A DNA stretch of 56,482 bases from Ignavibacteria bacterium (GCA_016873835.1 VGVY01000006.1:1-56482); one strand, 5' to 3'; positions 8,993-18,512 are shown, counted from the first letter of the stretch. Notes: generated from the letters alone by a model not told the origin. Numbers and translations are program-made.

Positions 8993-9766
8993 TTGGCATC
9001 AAAATTAACATCGGAAGAAATTAAACTCATCACTGAAGTTAAGTCGAAAGGAAATATCCCTCGTCACATTGCAATTATTATGGATGGCAACGGAAGATGG
9101 GCTAAAAAGAGAAATCTGCCAAGAGTTGCTGGCCATCAAAAAGGAGTAGATTCTGTTCGTGCAGTGGTTGAATCATGTGCTGGACTTGAAGTAGAATTTC
9201 TCACGCTGTATACATTTTCAACAGAAAATTGGAATAGACCAAACGATGAAGTATCTACGTTGATGAGGCTGATTGTTAGAAGTCTTCAGAATGAAACTGA
9301 TGAATTGAATTCAAATAATATTAAGCTAACAACGATTGGTAATTCAAATTCATTGCCTGAAGTTGTTCAGCAAGAGCTATCGCTAGCACTTAAGAAGACA
9401 TCACAAAACACGAAAATGACTTTAAATCTTGCTTTAAGCTACAGCGGAAGATGGGAACTTGTTGAAGCAATAAAGACTATAACATCAAAAATATTATCCG
9501 GTGAGTTGGCAAAGAACGATATTTCGGAAGAACTTGTTAGTCATTTTTTAAAAACTAAAGATATGCCGGATCCGGATTTGTTAATTAGAAGTGGCGGTGA
9601 GTTAAGAGTTAGCAATTTTCTATTATGGCAAATTGCATATTCTGAAATTTTTGTATCAGATGTTCTTTGGCCGGATTTTAGATGCAAAAATTTAATTGAA
9701 GCAGTAAAGGATTATCAAAACAGAGAAAGAAGGTTCGGTTTAGTAAGCGAACAAATCAAAGTCTAA
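8993..9766 (+). CDS. uppS: undecaprenyl diphosphate synthase
   Basis: Cis-prenyltransferase that condenses isopentenyl-PP onto farnesyl-PP to make C55-PP, the carrier lipid precursor for peptidoglycan and O-antigen. The 257-residue protein has the defining HIAIIMDGNGRWAKKR (25-40) with catalytic D31, GHQKG, the FSTENWNRP motif, and the C-terminal DPDLLIRSGGELRVSNF...SEIFV block. The start is a TTG: an in-frame stop lies at 8978 and no ATG occurs before the catalytic motif. First gene of the envelope operon; bamA starts 15 bp after its stop. Confidence 0.97.
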   Translation: MASKLTSEEIKLITEVKSKGNIPRHIAIIMDGNGRWAKKRNLPRVAGHQKGVDSVRAVVESCAGLEVEFLTLYTFSTENWNRPNDEVSTLMRLIVRSLQNETDELNSNNIKLTTIGNSNSLPEVVQQELSLALKKTSQNTKMTLNLALSYSGRWELVEAIKTITSKILSGELAKNDISEELVSHFLKTKDMPDPDLLIRSGGELRVSNFLLWQIAYSEIFVSDVLWPDFRCKNLIEAVKDYQNRERRFGLVSEQIKV

Positions 9767-9781
9767 CAAAAAATAAAACTA

Positions 9782-12271
9782 ATGCTCAAACAAAAAAATT
9801 TTTTCCTATCATGTTTTTTAATTGTTTTAATTTCATCCACTATTATCTATCCACAATTACAAAAAACTACATATAAAATTCTTGGAATAAGTGTATCTGG
9901 CAATGTTGCAGCAGATGCTAATACAATAATTGCAAACACTGGTTTAAAAGTTGGTGACGATGTAGATATTCCTGGAGACCAAACCAATAATGCTATCAAA
10001 AGGCTTTGGAATCTTGGTATTTTTGAGGATGTTCAAATTAACATTGATAAAAAAATTGATAATGGTATTTTCCTTCAATTAGTACTTAAAGAATATCCCA
10101 GATTAGAAGAGTTTGTTTTAATTGGAAATGATGAACAGAGTGATGACGAGATTAACAAGAAAATTTCGATAGTAAAAGGACAAACATTAAAACCGCAAGA
10201 AGTTACACGAATCAAAAACAAGATTAAAGAATTGTACATTGATGATGGTTACCTGAACGCAAAGATAACCGATGAGTATTATTCATTTTTTAAAGCCGAT
10301 ACATCAGAGGATGAAATAACAATAACATGGCGCAACAACAAAGACCTTTCTAAAGAACAGACTACTATTATCGACCTTGATAAAGCTAGTTCAATCAATT
10401 CTATCGATAGAGTTAAAAACAGAACACTTGTGACTTTCACATTTGATGAAGGAAATGAAGTTCAGATTAATGACATTGTCTTTTTTGGTAACAATGCATT
10501 TGATGACGATGATTTAGTTAGTGAATTTGATAAGACTTCCGAGAACAAATGGTGGAAATTTTGGTCTTCGCCAAATTTTAAGCGAACTGATTTTGAAAAA
10601 GATAAAGAATTACTAGTAAAATTTTATAGAAAAAACGGCTACAGAGATTTTGTAATATTGAGCGATTCTATCTTTATTCATAACGATAAAGAAAATTTAG
10701 ATTTATTTGTTACTGTTTATGAAGGCAATCAATACAAAGTACGCAATATTAACTGGGAAGGTAATACAGTTTACCCTGATGAATTATTGACAAGCAGATT
10801 AGATTTTAATAAAGGAGATATTTTTAATTATGAAGAGTTTAATCAGAATATGTACTATAATGAAAGACAATCAGATGTTTCTTCTCTTTATCAAGACAAT
10901 GGTTATTTAGGTTTTAATTTAGAAGCAAAGGAACAGAAAGTAGCCGAAGATTCTGTTGATATAATTATCCGTGTGAATGAAAATAATAGATTTAAAATTG
11001 GTAGTGTAAATATTGACGGAAATCAAAAGACCAAAGACAAGGTTATTCGTCGTGAATTATATACTATTCCAGGAAGTTATTTCAGCCGCGGATTAATTTT
11101 AAGAAGTATTCAACAGCTTGCAAACCTTCAATACTTTAATGTGGAGAATCTTTATAAAACTGGGGTTGATTATAGACCAGCAAACGACAGCATTGTAAAC
11201 ATTATCTACAAAGTTGAAGAAAAATCGAGTGATTATCTGAATGCTTCAATTGGATATAGTGGTGCCTTTGGATTTAGCGGTGCAATTGGATTTACACTTA
11301 CAAACTTTTCTATTTCAGAACCATTTCAAATGGGCGGCGGACAAGTATTAAATTTCAATTGGCAGTTTGGCGTTGGAAATTTTTATCGAACATTTTCTTT
11401 AGGTTTTACAGAACCTTGGTTTATGGATACTCCAACATCCTTAGGATTTGATCTTTTTGATACGCGTCAGCGATATGTTTATGATCTCCGTCAGTCAGGT
11501 ATAACACTAAGAGCTGGCAGAAGACTCACTTGGCCTGATGATTTCTTCTACGTTTCGGGACTCCTTCGTTTTCAGTATAATGATGTTATTGAAGGTTTAG
11601 GAAATTATGCAACTGGCTTAAGTCGTCAATATACTTTGGGAGCAACTATTGCAAGAACTGATATTGATAATCCTATCTTCCCTTCCCGTGGTTCCAAATT
11701 TAGTTTGAACGGTGAGATTTCAGGCGGACCAATATTACCCGGCAATGTAGACTATTTTAAAATTGATTTTAAGTCTGAATGGTATAAACCTCTATTTGGA
11801 TCGAATAGAGTTGTTCTTTATTCAAGTGCAGATTTAGGATATATAAAATTTATGGAACCAAATACTCCTATCAATCCATTCGAATTATATTATATGGGTG
11901 GGAATGGGATGATTATTGCCACTACACCATTAAGAGGTTATGATGATAGAAGTCTAGGACTTCGAGATGTAAATGGAAGAGTTATTGGAAGTAAAGTCCA
12001 GGCAAAATATACTTTCGAATTAAGAGCAGCACTCGCATTAGAACCAATTCCAATTTATTTATTGGCATTTGCAGAGGCTGGTAACGTATATTTCGATATC
12101 AAACAAACAAATTTATTTGATTTAAAGCGTTCAGTTGGTATTGGCGCTAGAATATTAATTAATCCAATTGGATTACTCGGTTTTGATTATGGATATGGTT
12201 TCGATCGTAAATCTGTTGATGGTCAAAATCCTCAGTGGATTTTCCACTTCCAATTTGGAAAAGGTTTTTAA
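9782..12271 (+). CDS. bamA: outer-membrane protein assembly factor BamA
   Basis: Central Omp85 component of the BAM complex that inserts beta-barrel proteins into the outer membrane. The 829-residue protein has a signal peptide (hydrophobic core FFLSCFLIVLISS, ending around YPQ), then five POTRA-like repeats (about residues 30-450), each with an ISVSGN/FFGN/INWEGN/VNIDGN-type strand, and a C-terminal Omp85 barrel (about 470-829) containing TEPWF and PLRGYDDRSLG (Omp85 loop L6 region, normally with VRGY/F). The last residue is phenylalanine, as expected for the barrel. Neighbouring skp-like and lpx genes match the classical bamA locus. Confidence 0.96.
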   Translation: MLKQKNFFLSCFLIVLISSTIIYPQLQKTTYKILGISVSGNVAADANTIIANTGLKVGDDVDIPGDQTNNAIKRLWNLGIFEDVQINIDKKIDNGIFLQLVLKEYPRLEEFVLIGNDEQSDDEINKKISIVKGQTLKPQEVTRIKNKIKELYIDDGYLNAKITDEYYSFFKADTSEDEITITWRNNKDLSKEQTTIIDLDKASSINSIDRVKNRTLVTFTFDEGNEVQINDIVFFGNNAFDDDDLVSEFDKTSENKWWKFWSSPNFKRTDFEKDKELLVKFYRKNGYRDFVILSDSIFIHNDKENLDLFVTVYEGNQYKVRNINWEGNTVYPDELLTSRLDFNKGDIFNYEEFNQNMYYNERQSDVSSLYQDNGYLGFNLEAKEQKVAEDSVDIIIRVNENNRFKIGSVNIDGNQKTKDKVIRRELYTIPGSYFSRGLILRSIQQLANLQYFNVENLYKTGVDYRPANDSIVNIIYKVEEKSSDYLNASIGYSGAFGFSGAIGFTLTNFSISEPFQMGGGQVLNFNWQFGVGNFYRTFSLGFTEPWFMDTPTSLGFDLFDTRQRYVYDLRQSGITLRAGRRLTWPDDFFYVSGLLRFQYNDVIEGLGNYATGLSRQYTLGATIARTDIDNPIFPSRGSKFSLNGEISGGPILPGNVDYFKIDFKSEWYKPLFGSNRVVLYSSADLGYIKFMEPNTPINPFELYYMGGNGMIIATTPLRGYDDRSLGLRDVNGRVIGSKVQAKYTFELRAALALEPIPIYLLAFAEAGNVYFDIKQTNLFDLKRSVGIGARILINPIGLLGFDYGYGFDRKSVDGQNPQWIFHFQFGKGF

Positions 12272-12292
12272 CATTAATAAATAGAGGTAAAA

Positions 12293-12820
12293 GTGAGAAA
12301 AGTAATTTTTCTTTTTTTAATTGTGTTCACTACAATTGGGTTTGCCCAAGTGCAGTCATCTGTTAAAGTTGGTTATGTAGATTCGGAAGTTATTCTAGCT
12401 CAATACTCTGCAGCAATAAAAGCTAAAGGAGAACTTGAGGGTTTGGTTTCTAAATGGCGTAAAGAAGCAGACAGTATTGGCGTAGAATTACAAACCATGT
12501 ATGCTGATTATCAAAAACAGTCTGCTACAATGCCACAAGACAAACAGCGAGAAGCTCAGCAAAAAATTGTTGAAAAAGAACAAGGCCTTCAACGTTTTAG
12601 AGATCAAAAATTTGCTCAGCCAAATGGTGAATATTTTGTTAAACAAGAACAATTAATGGCACCGGTTAAAGAAAAAATCTTTAAAGTAATTGAAGAAATT
12701 GCAAAAGAAGAAAATATGCAATATGTTTTGGATAAAGCTGGTGATGTTGTTGTTCTTTATGCAGATGCAAATTATGATATGACATTCAAAGTATTAGACA
12801 GACTTAAAAGAGGCAAATAA
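12293..12820 (+). CDS. OmpH/Skp-family periplasmic chaperone, first copy
   Basis: Periplasmic holdase that carries unfolded outer-membrane proteins to BamA. The 175-residue protein starts at GTG with a GAGG 6 nt upstream. It has a signal peptide (ends near TTIGFAQ), the conserved KVGYVDSEVIL strand, and then a long charged, glutamine-rich coiled coil (about residues 40-125) ending in a VLDKAGDVVVLYADANYD strand, the standard Skp layout of tentacles on a small body. A paralogue follows 17 bp later. Confidence 0.9.
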   Translation: MRKVIFLFLIVFTTIGFAQVQSSVKVGYVDSEVILAQYSAAIKAKGELEGLVSKWRKEADSIGVELQTMYADYQKQSATMPQDKQREAQQKIVEKEQGLQRFRDQKFAQPNGEYFVKQEQLMAPVKEKIFKVIEEIAKEENMQYVLDKAGDVVVLYADANYDMTFKVLDRLKRGK

Positions 12821-12837
12821 TAACTGACGGAAATTTT

Positions 12838-13347
12838 ATGAAAAAGTTATTCTTCATTATTTCTCTTGTTTTACTATTCAGCATTTCTTATCAAGCTCAG
12901 CCGAAAATAGGCTATGTTGATAGTGACACAATAATGAAACAATTACCCGACGCACAAGATACTCAAAAGAAACTTGATGCAATTATTAAAGAATGGCAAG
13001 AAGAACTCAGCAAAATTGAGCGTGAATGGAAAACTAAATATGATGACTACGAAAAACGCAAATTGATTTTAAGCGAACAAAAACGGGTTGAAATTGAAAA
13101 GGAACTAATTACTCTTGAAGATCAAATTTCAAAATTTAGACAAGAAAAATTTGGTGTTAGAGGTGAATTGTTTCAGAAACAAGAAGAATTAATGAAACCA
13201 TTGCAAAATAGAATTTTTAATGCTATTCAAGATGTAGCGAAGGAAAATGATTTTGATTTTATTTTTGATAGAAGCGGTGATATTATTTTCCTTTTTGCAA
13301 AAGAAGAATATGATGTAACAAGATTAGTTCTTGAAAAACTAAAATGA
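12838..13347 (+). CDS. OmpH/Skp-family periplasmic chaperone, second copy
   Basis: A 169-residue paralogue of the preceding gene: signal peptide ending near SYQAQ, the strand PKIGYVDSDTIM, a highly charged coiled coil with more lysine and glutamate (about residues 40-115), and the closing FIFDRSGDIIFLFAKEEYDVT. The two copies align along their whole length but differ at most positions, so the duplication is old. They could form homo- or hetero-trimers. lpxD starts 6 bp downstream. Confidence 0.9.
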   Translation: MKKLFFIISLVLLFSISYQAQPKIGYVDSDTIMKQLPDAQDTQKKLDAIIKEWQEELSKIEREWKTKYDDYEKRKLILSEQKRVEIEKELITLEDQISKFRQEKFGVRGELFQKQEELMKPLQNRIFNAIQDVAKENDFDFIFDRSGDIIFLFAKEEYDVTRLVLEKLK

Positions 13348-13353
13348 GTTTTT

Positions 13354-14415
13354 ATGAATATTACTTTGAAGGAAGCCGCCGACTTTGTCGGCGGTGTTGT
13401 TATTGGCAATCCTCATCAAACATTTTCTAATGTTGCAAAAATTGAAGATGCCAAAGAAGGTGAGCTAACCTTCCTATATCTTTCTTCTTACGAAAAATAT
13501 TTATCTACAACAAAGGCGTCTGCAGTTTTAATTTCTCCCGAGTTTAATAAATCACGTACTGAACTAAATTACATTGAAGTAAAAAATCCTAATGCAGCAT
13601 TGCAAAAAATAATTATTTCGTTTTTCAATCAGCCACAAAATTTATCTGGAATTGATAAAAGTGCTTCAATTGATAACTCAGCAGTTATTGGCAAAAATGT
13701 AACGATTGGAAAGAATGTTGTTATTTCCTCGGGGTGTGCCATCGGAGATAATACTTTAATTCACCATAACACAGTGATACTAGATAATGTAAAAATTGGG
13801 AGCGGTTCTTTAATCTACACTAATGTTTCAATTCGCGAGAATTGTGTTATTGGAAATAATGTAATTATTCACTCTAATACTGTAATTGGCTCTGATGGTT
13901 TTGGCTATATTCCAAACGAAAAAGGTGAATTTAAAAAAGTGCCGCAGATTGGGAATGTAATTTTAGAAGATGATGTAGAACTTGGTTCGAACGTTTCAGT
14001 TGACAGAGCAGCTTTAGGATCAACTATAATTCGTAAAGGTGTAAAAATTGATAACCTGGTTCAGATTGCTCACAACGTAGACGTTGGAGAAAATACTGTT
14101 ATGTCTGGCCAAACCGGAATTGCTGGAAGCACTAAAGTTGGTAAAAATTGTATGTTCGGTGGTCAATCAGGTGTTACTGGTCACGTGGAAATTGGCGATA
14201 GAGTAATGTTAGGTGCACAAACCGGAGTTACAAAATCTTTAAAGAAACCTGGATCTTATCTTGGTTTTCCGGCAAAAGAAGTAAATACTGCAATGCGTTT
14301 AGAGGCACACATTAGGAATCTTCCCACCTATTCAGAAAAAATTAAAAACTTAGAAGAAAAAATTGCATCTTTGGAAAAGAAAATTTTTGAATTAACCCAA
14401 TCGAAAGGCGATTAA
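13354..14415 (+). CDS. lpxD: UDP-3-O-acylglucosamine N-acyltransferase
   Basis: Third step of lipid A synthesis: N-acylates UDP-3-O-acylglucosamine in the cytoplasm. The 353-residue length is typical. An N-terminal uridine-binding domain (about 1-100) is followed by hexapeptide repeats forming a left-handed beta helix (about 105-310; VIGKNVTIGKNVVISSG, VIGNNVIIHSNTVIGSDGFG), with the catalytic histidine likely in QIAHNVDVG, and a C-terminal helix LEEKIASLEKKIFELTQ for trimer packing. The stop overlaps the lpxC start by one base (TAATG), implying coupled translation. Confidence 0.96.
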   Translation: MNITLKEAADFVGGVVIGNPHQTFSNVAKIEDAKEGELTFLYLSSYEKYLSTTKASAVLISPEFNKSRTELNYIEVKNPNAALQKIIISFFNQPQNLSGIDKSASIDNSAVIGKNVTIGKNVVISSGCAIGDNTLIHHNTVILDNVKIGSGSLIYTNVSIRENCVIGNNVIIHSNTVIGSDGFGYIPNEKGEFKKVPQIGNVILEDDVELGSNVSVDRAALGSTIIRKGVKIDNLVQIAHNVDVGENTVMSGQTGIAGSTKVGKNCMFGGQSGVTGHVEIGDRVMLGAQTGVTKSLKKPGSYLGFPAKEVNTAMRLEAHIRNLPTYSEKIKNLEEKIASLEKKIFELTQSKGD

Positions 14416-15833
14416 TGTTAGAACTTCAAAGAACAATTGCTAAACCAACATCTCTTTCTGGAGTTGGACTTCATACTGGAACATCTTGTACAATGACTTT
14501 TAAACCAGCACCAGAAAATTATGGTGTTAGATTTGTTCGAACTGACCTTGGAGGAAATCCAGAGATTCCAGCGAATGCAGATTTTGTAATAGATACTTCT
14601 CGTGGAACAACATTAGGACTTGGAGATGCGAAAGTTCACACTATAGAACATGTTCTTGCAGCAGTTGTTGGATTACAAATTGATAATTTAATTATAGAAC
14701 TTGATGGAATTGAACCTCCAATTGGCGATGGAAGTTCTATGCCCTATGTTGAAAAACTTACTGAAGCTGGTTTTGTAACACAAGATACTCCTAAAGATTA
14801 TTTAGTAATTGACGAAACTGTAATGTATAGTGATGAAGACAGACAAGTTGATATTGTCGCATTACCTATGAATAGTTATAGAATTACAATTATGGTTGAT
14901 TATCAAAATCCGGCGCTTGGAAGTCAGCATTCTGGATTATTCGATTTAGAAAAAGAATTTGTTAAAGAATTTGCACCGGCTAGAACCTTTTGTTTTCTAA
15001 GCGAAGTTGAAATGCTTTCTGACAAAGGATTGATAAAAGGCGGAAATATTGATAATGCTGTTGTAATTGTAGATCATGATATAAAAGATGATGACCTAAA
15101 GCGATTAAAAGAAAAACTAGAATTAGATGAAGACTTAACGGTAACGCATGAAGGTTTCTTAAGCAACAATAAACTTAGATTTAAAAATGAACCGGTACGT
15201 CATAAACTTTTAGATATGATTGGTGATTTAGCATTAATAGGTGTTCCTATAAAAGCACAGATACTTGCTGCTAGACCTGGTCACAAAGCTAATGTTGAGT
15301 TTGCAAAAAAAATAAGAAGTTTATACCAACAAAAGAAACTTGTAAAAAAATATCAGTTCGTTAAAAAAGAAGGTGTTGTTTTTGATGCTAATGCTATTCA
15401 AAGAATACTTCCCCATCGTTATCCTTTCTTACTTGTTGATAAAATAATTGACCTTGAATTAGACAAACGAGTTGTGGGCGTTAAAAACATAACAATTAAT
15501 GAACCGTTTTTCCCGGGTCACTTTCCGGGTCAACCTATTATGCCGGGAGTGCTGATCGTTGAAGCAATGGCACAAGTTGGCGGCATTTTAGTTTTAAATT
15601 CATTTATTGATCCAGCAAACCACTTAGTTTATTTTATGAGTATTAATAATGCGAAATTTAGAAAACCAGTTGTTCCCGGTGATGAATTAATTCTTGAAGC
15701 AGAAATTATTACAAAGAAAAGTAAATACTTCCAAATAAAAGGTGTAGCGTACGTTAATAATACACCGGTTGCTGAAGCAGAATTTATGGGAGCAATAATT
15801 AATAAAGAAAATAATCCGGAAAACAATAAATAA
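14415..15833 (+). CDS. lpxC-fabZ: bifunctional LpxC deacetylase / FabZ dehydratase
   Basis: One 472-residue protein with two enzymes. Residues 1-310 are LpxC, the zinc-dependent UDP-3-O-acyl-GlcNAc deacetylase and committed step of lipid A synthesis: zinc ligands H79 (HTIEHVLAA), H263 and D267 (RHKLLDMIGD), plus H290. Residues about 325-472 are FabZ, beta-hydroxyacyl-ACP dehydratase: ILPHRYPFLLVD, and FFPGHFPGQPIMPGV with catalytic H369 and E383 (VEAMAQ). Both active sites look intact. The fusion is known from Bacteroidetes and relatives and links lipid A to acyl-chain supply. lpxA begins 4 bp after the stop. Confidence 0.97.
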   Translation: MLELQRTIAKPTSLSGVGLHTGTSCTMTFKPAPENYGVRFVRTDLGGNPEIPANADFVIDTSRGTTLGLGDAKVHTIEHVLAAVVGLQIDNLIIELDGIEPPIGDGSSMPYVEKLTEAGFVTQDTPKDYLVIDETVMYSDEDRQVDIVALPMNSYRITIMVDYQNPALGSQHSGLFDLEKEFVKEFAPARTFCFLSEVEMLSDKGLIKGGNIDNAVVIVDHDIKDDDLKRLKEKLELDEDLTVTHEGFLSNNKLRFKNEPVRHKLLDMIGDLALIGVPIKAQILAARPGHKANVEFAKKIRSLYQQKKLVKKYQFVKKEGVVFDANAIQRILPHRYPFLLVDKIIDLELDKRVVGVKNITINEPFFPGHFPGQPIMPGVLIVEAMAQVGGILVLNSFIDPANHLVYFMSINNAKFRKPVVPGDELILEAEIITKKSKYFQIKGVAYVNNTPVAEAEFMGAIINKENNPENNK

Positions 15834-15837
15834 TCTT

Positions 15838-16614
15838 ATGTCTAAAATCCATCCGACCGCATTAGTCAGCTCCCAAGCAAAAATTGGAAACAATATTGAA
15901 GTTGGTCCTTATGCAATTATTAATGAAGACGTTGAAATTGGTGATGATTGTTTTATTGGACCTCATGCATCGATATACAACGGTGCAAGAATTGGAAATA
16001 GAGTAAAAATATTTCAAAGTGCATCTGTTGCAAACCAACCACAAGATTTGAAGTATGCCAATGAAGAAACTTATTTATATCTCGGTGATGATTCCGTAGT
16101 TAGAGAATTTGCAACACTTCATAAAGGAACTGTCGCAACTGGAAAAACAACAATTGGCTCAAAGTGTTTATTGATGGCATATACACATGTAGCGCACGAC
16201 TGCAATATCGGAAACAACGTTATAATTTCTAATGCAACCCAAATAGCCGGACATGTAACAATTGAAGATACCGTTATTATTGGTGGTTTATCAGCTATTC
16301 ATCAATTTGGAAAGATTGGTCAGCACTCAATGCTTGGCGGCGGTTCTATGGCTAATGCTGATGTCCCTCCTTATTGTTTAACCAGCGGATATCCAGCCAG
16401 ATTTATGGGATTGAATATTGTAGGATTACGTAGAAGAAATTTTACTGATGACGATATCAATTCAATTAAAGATGCCTATAAAATTTTCTATCAAAGTGGC
16501 TTAGTTTTTTCTAAAGCACTGGAAGAATTAAAAGAGAAATATTCAGACCATCAACTTGTAAAGAATATTATTTTATTTATTGAGAAGTCAGACCGCGGTA
16601 TAATTAGAAGATGA
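15838..16614 (+). CDS. lpxA: UDP-N-acetylglucosamine O-acyltransferase
   Basis: First step of lipid A synthesis: transfers a 3-hydroxyacyl group from ACP to UDP-GlcNAc. The 258-residue protein starts MSKIHPTALVSSQAKIG, is made of hexapeptide repeats to about residue 190, has the catalytic histidine in YTHVAHDCNIGNN (about H125), and a C-terminal helical part containing GLNIVGLRRRNF. Its last codon overlaps the next gene (ATGA), so the lipM-like gene is coupled to it. Confidence 0.97.
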   Translation: MSKIHPTALVSSQAKIGNNIEVGPYAIINEDVEIGDDCFIGPHASIYNGARIGNRVKIFQSASVANQPQDLKYANEETYLYLGDDSVVREFATLHKGTVATGKTTIGSKCLLMAYTHVAHDCNIGNNVIISNATQIAGHVTIEDTVIIGGLSAIHQFGKIGQHSMLGGGSMANADVPPYCLTSGYPARFMGLNIVGLRRRNFTDDDINSIKDAYKIFYQSGLVFSKALEELKEKYSDHQLVKNIILFIEKSDRGIIRR

Positions 16615-17351
16615 CTTGGTACTGCTTACAAACCGGTGAAAACTCCGGTAAGTACAACATGGAATTCGATTTCAATTTAGCAAATTCATGCAAACCAAAT
16701 GAATCATTTTTCAGACTTTACAGATGGAAACCTTATTGCATTTCACTTGGTGCAAATCAAAGTTTTGAAAATATTAATATTGCTAAAGCAAACAGAGATA
16801 ACATTGAAGTAGTAAAAAGACCAACCGGCGGAAGAGCTATTCTTCATTCAGAAGAAATTACATACTCAGTTGTTCTGCCGTTAAATAGTTATATTAGCCC
16901 TCGTGAGATTTACCAAAAAATTTCAACTGCCTTAATATTAGGATTGGAGATTTATCATCCAATCTTAGCAAAATCTGAATTAGAGGTAATCCAGCCAAAT
17001 TTTCCAAAACTTTATAAAGAACCTTCCGGATTGATTTGTTTTGGCAGCACTGCAAAAAATGAAGTTAAATTCAGCGGAAAAAAAATTATTGGTAGTGCTC
17101 AAAGAAAACTTAATAAATCAATTCTTCAGCACGGTTCAATCCTATGCGGAGCTTTCCACACAAAACTTTCTGATTACGTTAATTCTGATAATTCAACAAC
17201 CAAAATGCTTGAAAATGAAATTGCAGCCAAGACTATAGAAATTGAAACTATTCTTCAAGAAAAAATTGACTATGATTTTTTGTCTGAATGTTTGATTAAA
17301 GGTTTTGAAATAACTTGGGAAGTCAAATTTGCTAACTTCAATAACCCATAA
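16611..17351 (+). CDS. LipM-like octanoyltransferase of the lipoate ligase family
   Basis: A 246-residue protein of the biotin/lipoate ligase fold, probably octanoyl-ACP:protein octanoyltransferase starting lipoate assembly. Key blocks: RPTGGRAILHSEEITYSVV (70-88), GLICFGST with C143 at the position of the LipM catalytic cysteine, and GKKIIGSAQRKLNKSILQHG (157-174) with the substrate-binding lysine. The cysteine argues for LipM rather than ATP-dependent LplA. The start overlaps the lpxA stop (ATGA). Placing a lipoate gene at the end of a lipid A operon is unusual; the shared theme may be acyl-ACP use. LplA-like ligase activity cannot be excluded. Confidence 0.82.
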   Translation: MTWYCLQTGENSGKYNMEFDFNLANSCKPNESFFRLYRWKPYCISLGANQSFENINIAKANRDNIEVVKRPTGGRAILHSEEITYSVVLPLNSYISPREIYQKISTALILGLEIYHPILAKSELEVIQPNFPKLYKEPSGLICFGSTAKNEVKFSGKKIIGSAQRKLNKSILQHGSILCGAFHTKLSDYVNSDNSTTKMLENEIAAKTIEIETILQEKIDYDFLSECLIKGFEITWEVKFANFNNP

Positions 17352-17441
17352 GTAAAATTATTACCATTTCATTTTATTCCTATTTCTGTAAGTGTTAAAT
17401 TTCCCTTAATAAATTAAGTTTATAATCTAAACTAAAGGAAT

Positions 17442-18512
17442 ATGAGAAATATACTTTTACTCTTAATATTAATATCATTATCTATTTTAAATGGGCAGCA
17501 AGAACAAGAATATTTTCTTAGAGGCTCTAACGTAACTGATATTGCACAACATGGTGATGAAATTTGGATTGCAACAAATGGCAGCGGTATTTTCAAATTT
17601 AGCATTGGAAAAAACAAGTGGGAGCAGTATTCAACTTCAAATGGAAACTTGCAGCACGATTTTTTCTACTGTATTACTGTAAATAATGATTTTGTTTGGG
17701 CTGGTTCAATTGATGGATTATTCACATTAGATAAAAAACGGAATAATTGGTCAAAACGAAAATTTGGTTTAGGTGGGCAATTAAGTAATTGGATTCGTTC
17801 CCTGGCTTATGACAAATGGGAAAATGTAGTTTGGATTGGAAGGTTCCAATATTTAACTAAATATGACATTAATTCAAAAAAATTCAATGATTATGATCTT
17901 ACAATTCGTGGCAATCAAAAAACTAATACAATTAAAACTATCAAAGTTGATGGCGACAGTGTTGTTTGGTTCGGAACTGAAGCTGGACTTCATAAATACA
18001 ATAAGAAAAGAAATTTAAACTATTCAGATGCAATTACTTTTTTTGATAACAGATATAATTATTTCAACGGGGAAGGCGAACAAGTTTCAATTTCTGCACT
18101 GCTAATTGAAAGAAATAATTTATGGATAGGATTAGATGAATTTATTACACCAGAAAGACCTCAATTTAATATTGGAGGATTATTTAAGTATAATAAGAAA
18201 AATGATTGGCTAAGATTTGATGACAGCAAAGGTTTAACCGGTAATGGAATTAATGCACTTGAAATTACTGGTAATTATATTTGGGCTGGATTATATCAAT
18301 TTGGGAAATCAACAAAAGAAGCATATGGCAGAGGTTTAGTATTGATAAACAGAATTAATAATAATGTAATTCCAATAACTGATGAAAGTATTTCAAAAGC
18401 TATCAACACAATTTTTTTCGATGGTACATTTTTATGGATTGGGACAGAAAACGGATTGATAAAATTAAATTTCTTCAACAAACTTGCCCAATGGAATACG
18501 GGAGCTAAATAA
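17442..18512 (+). CDS. exported beta-propeller protein, unknown function
   Basis: A 356-residue secreted protein: signal peptide (MRNILLLLILISLSILNG), then repeats of the two-component-regulator propeller type, each with a strand like EIWIATNGSGIFKF, FVWAGSIDGLFTLD, VVWFGTEAGLHKYN, NLWIGLDEF and FLWIGTENGLIKLN. Six or seven such blades would close a propeller. No transmembrane or kinase domain follows, so it is a stand-alone periplasmic or surface protein. A Shine-Dalgarno AAAGGA and a possible -10 TATAAT (17421-17426) precede it. Its stop overlaps the heptose kinase start (TAATG), so it heads that operon; a link to LPS is suggested by position only. Confidence 0.8.
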   Translation: MRNILLLLILISLSILNGQQEQEYFLRGSNVTDIAQHGDEIWIATNGSGIFKFSIGKNKWEQYSTSNGNLQHDFFYCITVNNDFVWAGSIDGLFTLDKKRNNWSKRKFGLGGQLSNWIRSLAYDKWENVVWIGRFQYLTKYDINSKKFNDYDLTIRGNQKTNTIKTIKVDGDSVVWFGTEAGLHKYNKKRNLNYSDAITFFDNRYNYFNGEGEQVSISALLIERNNLWIGLDEFITPERPQFNIGGLFKYNKKNDWLRFDDSKGLTGNGINALEITGNYIWAGLYQFGKSTKEAYGRGLVLINRINNNVIPITDESISKAINTIFFDGTFLWIGTENGLIKLNFFNKLAQWNTGAK

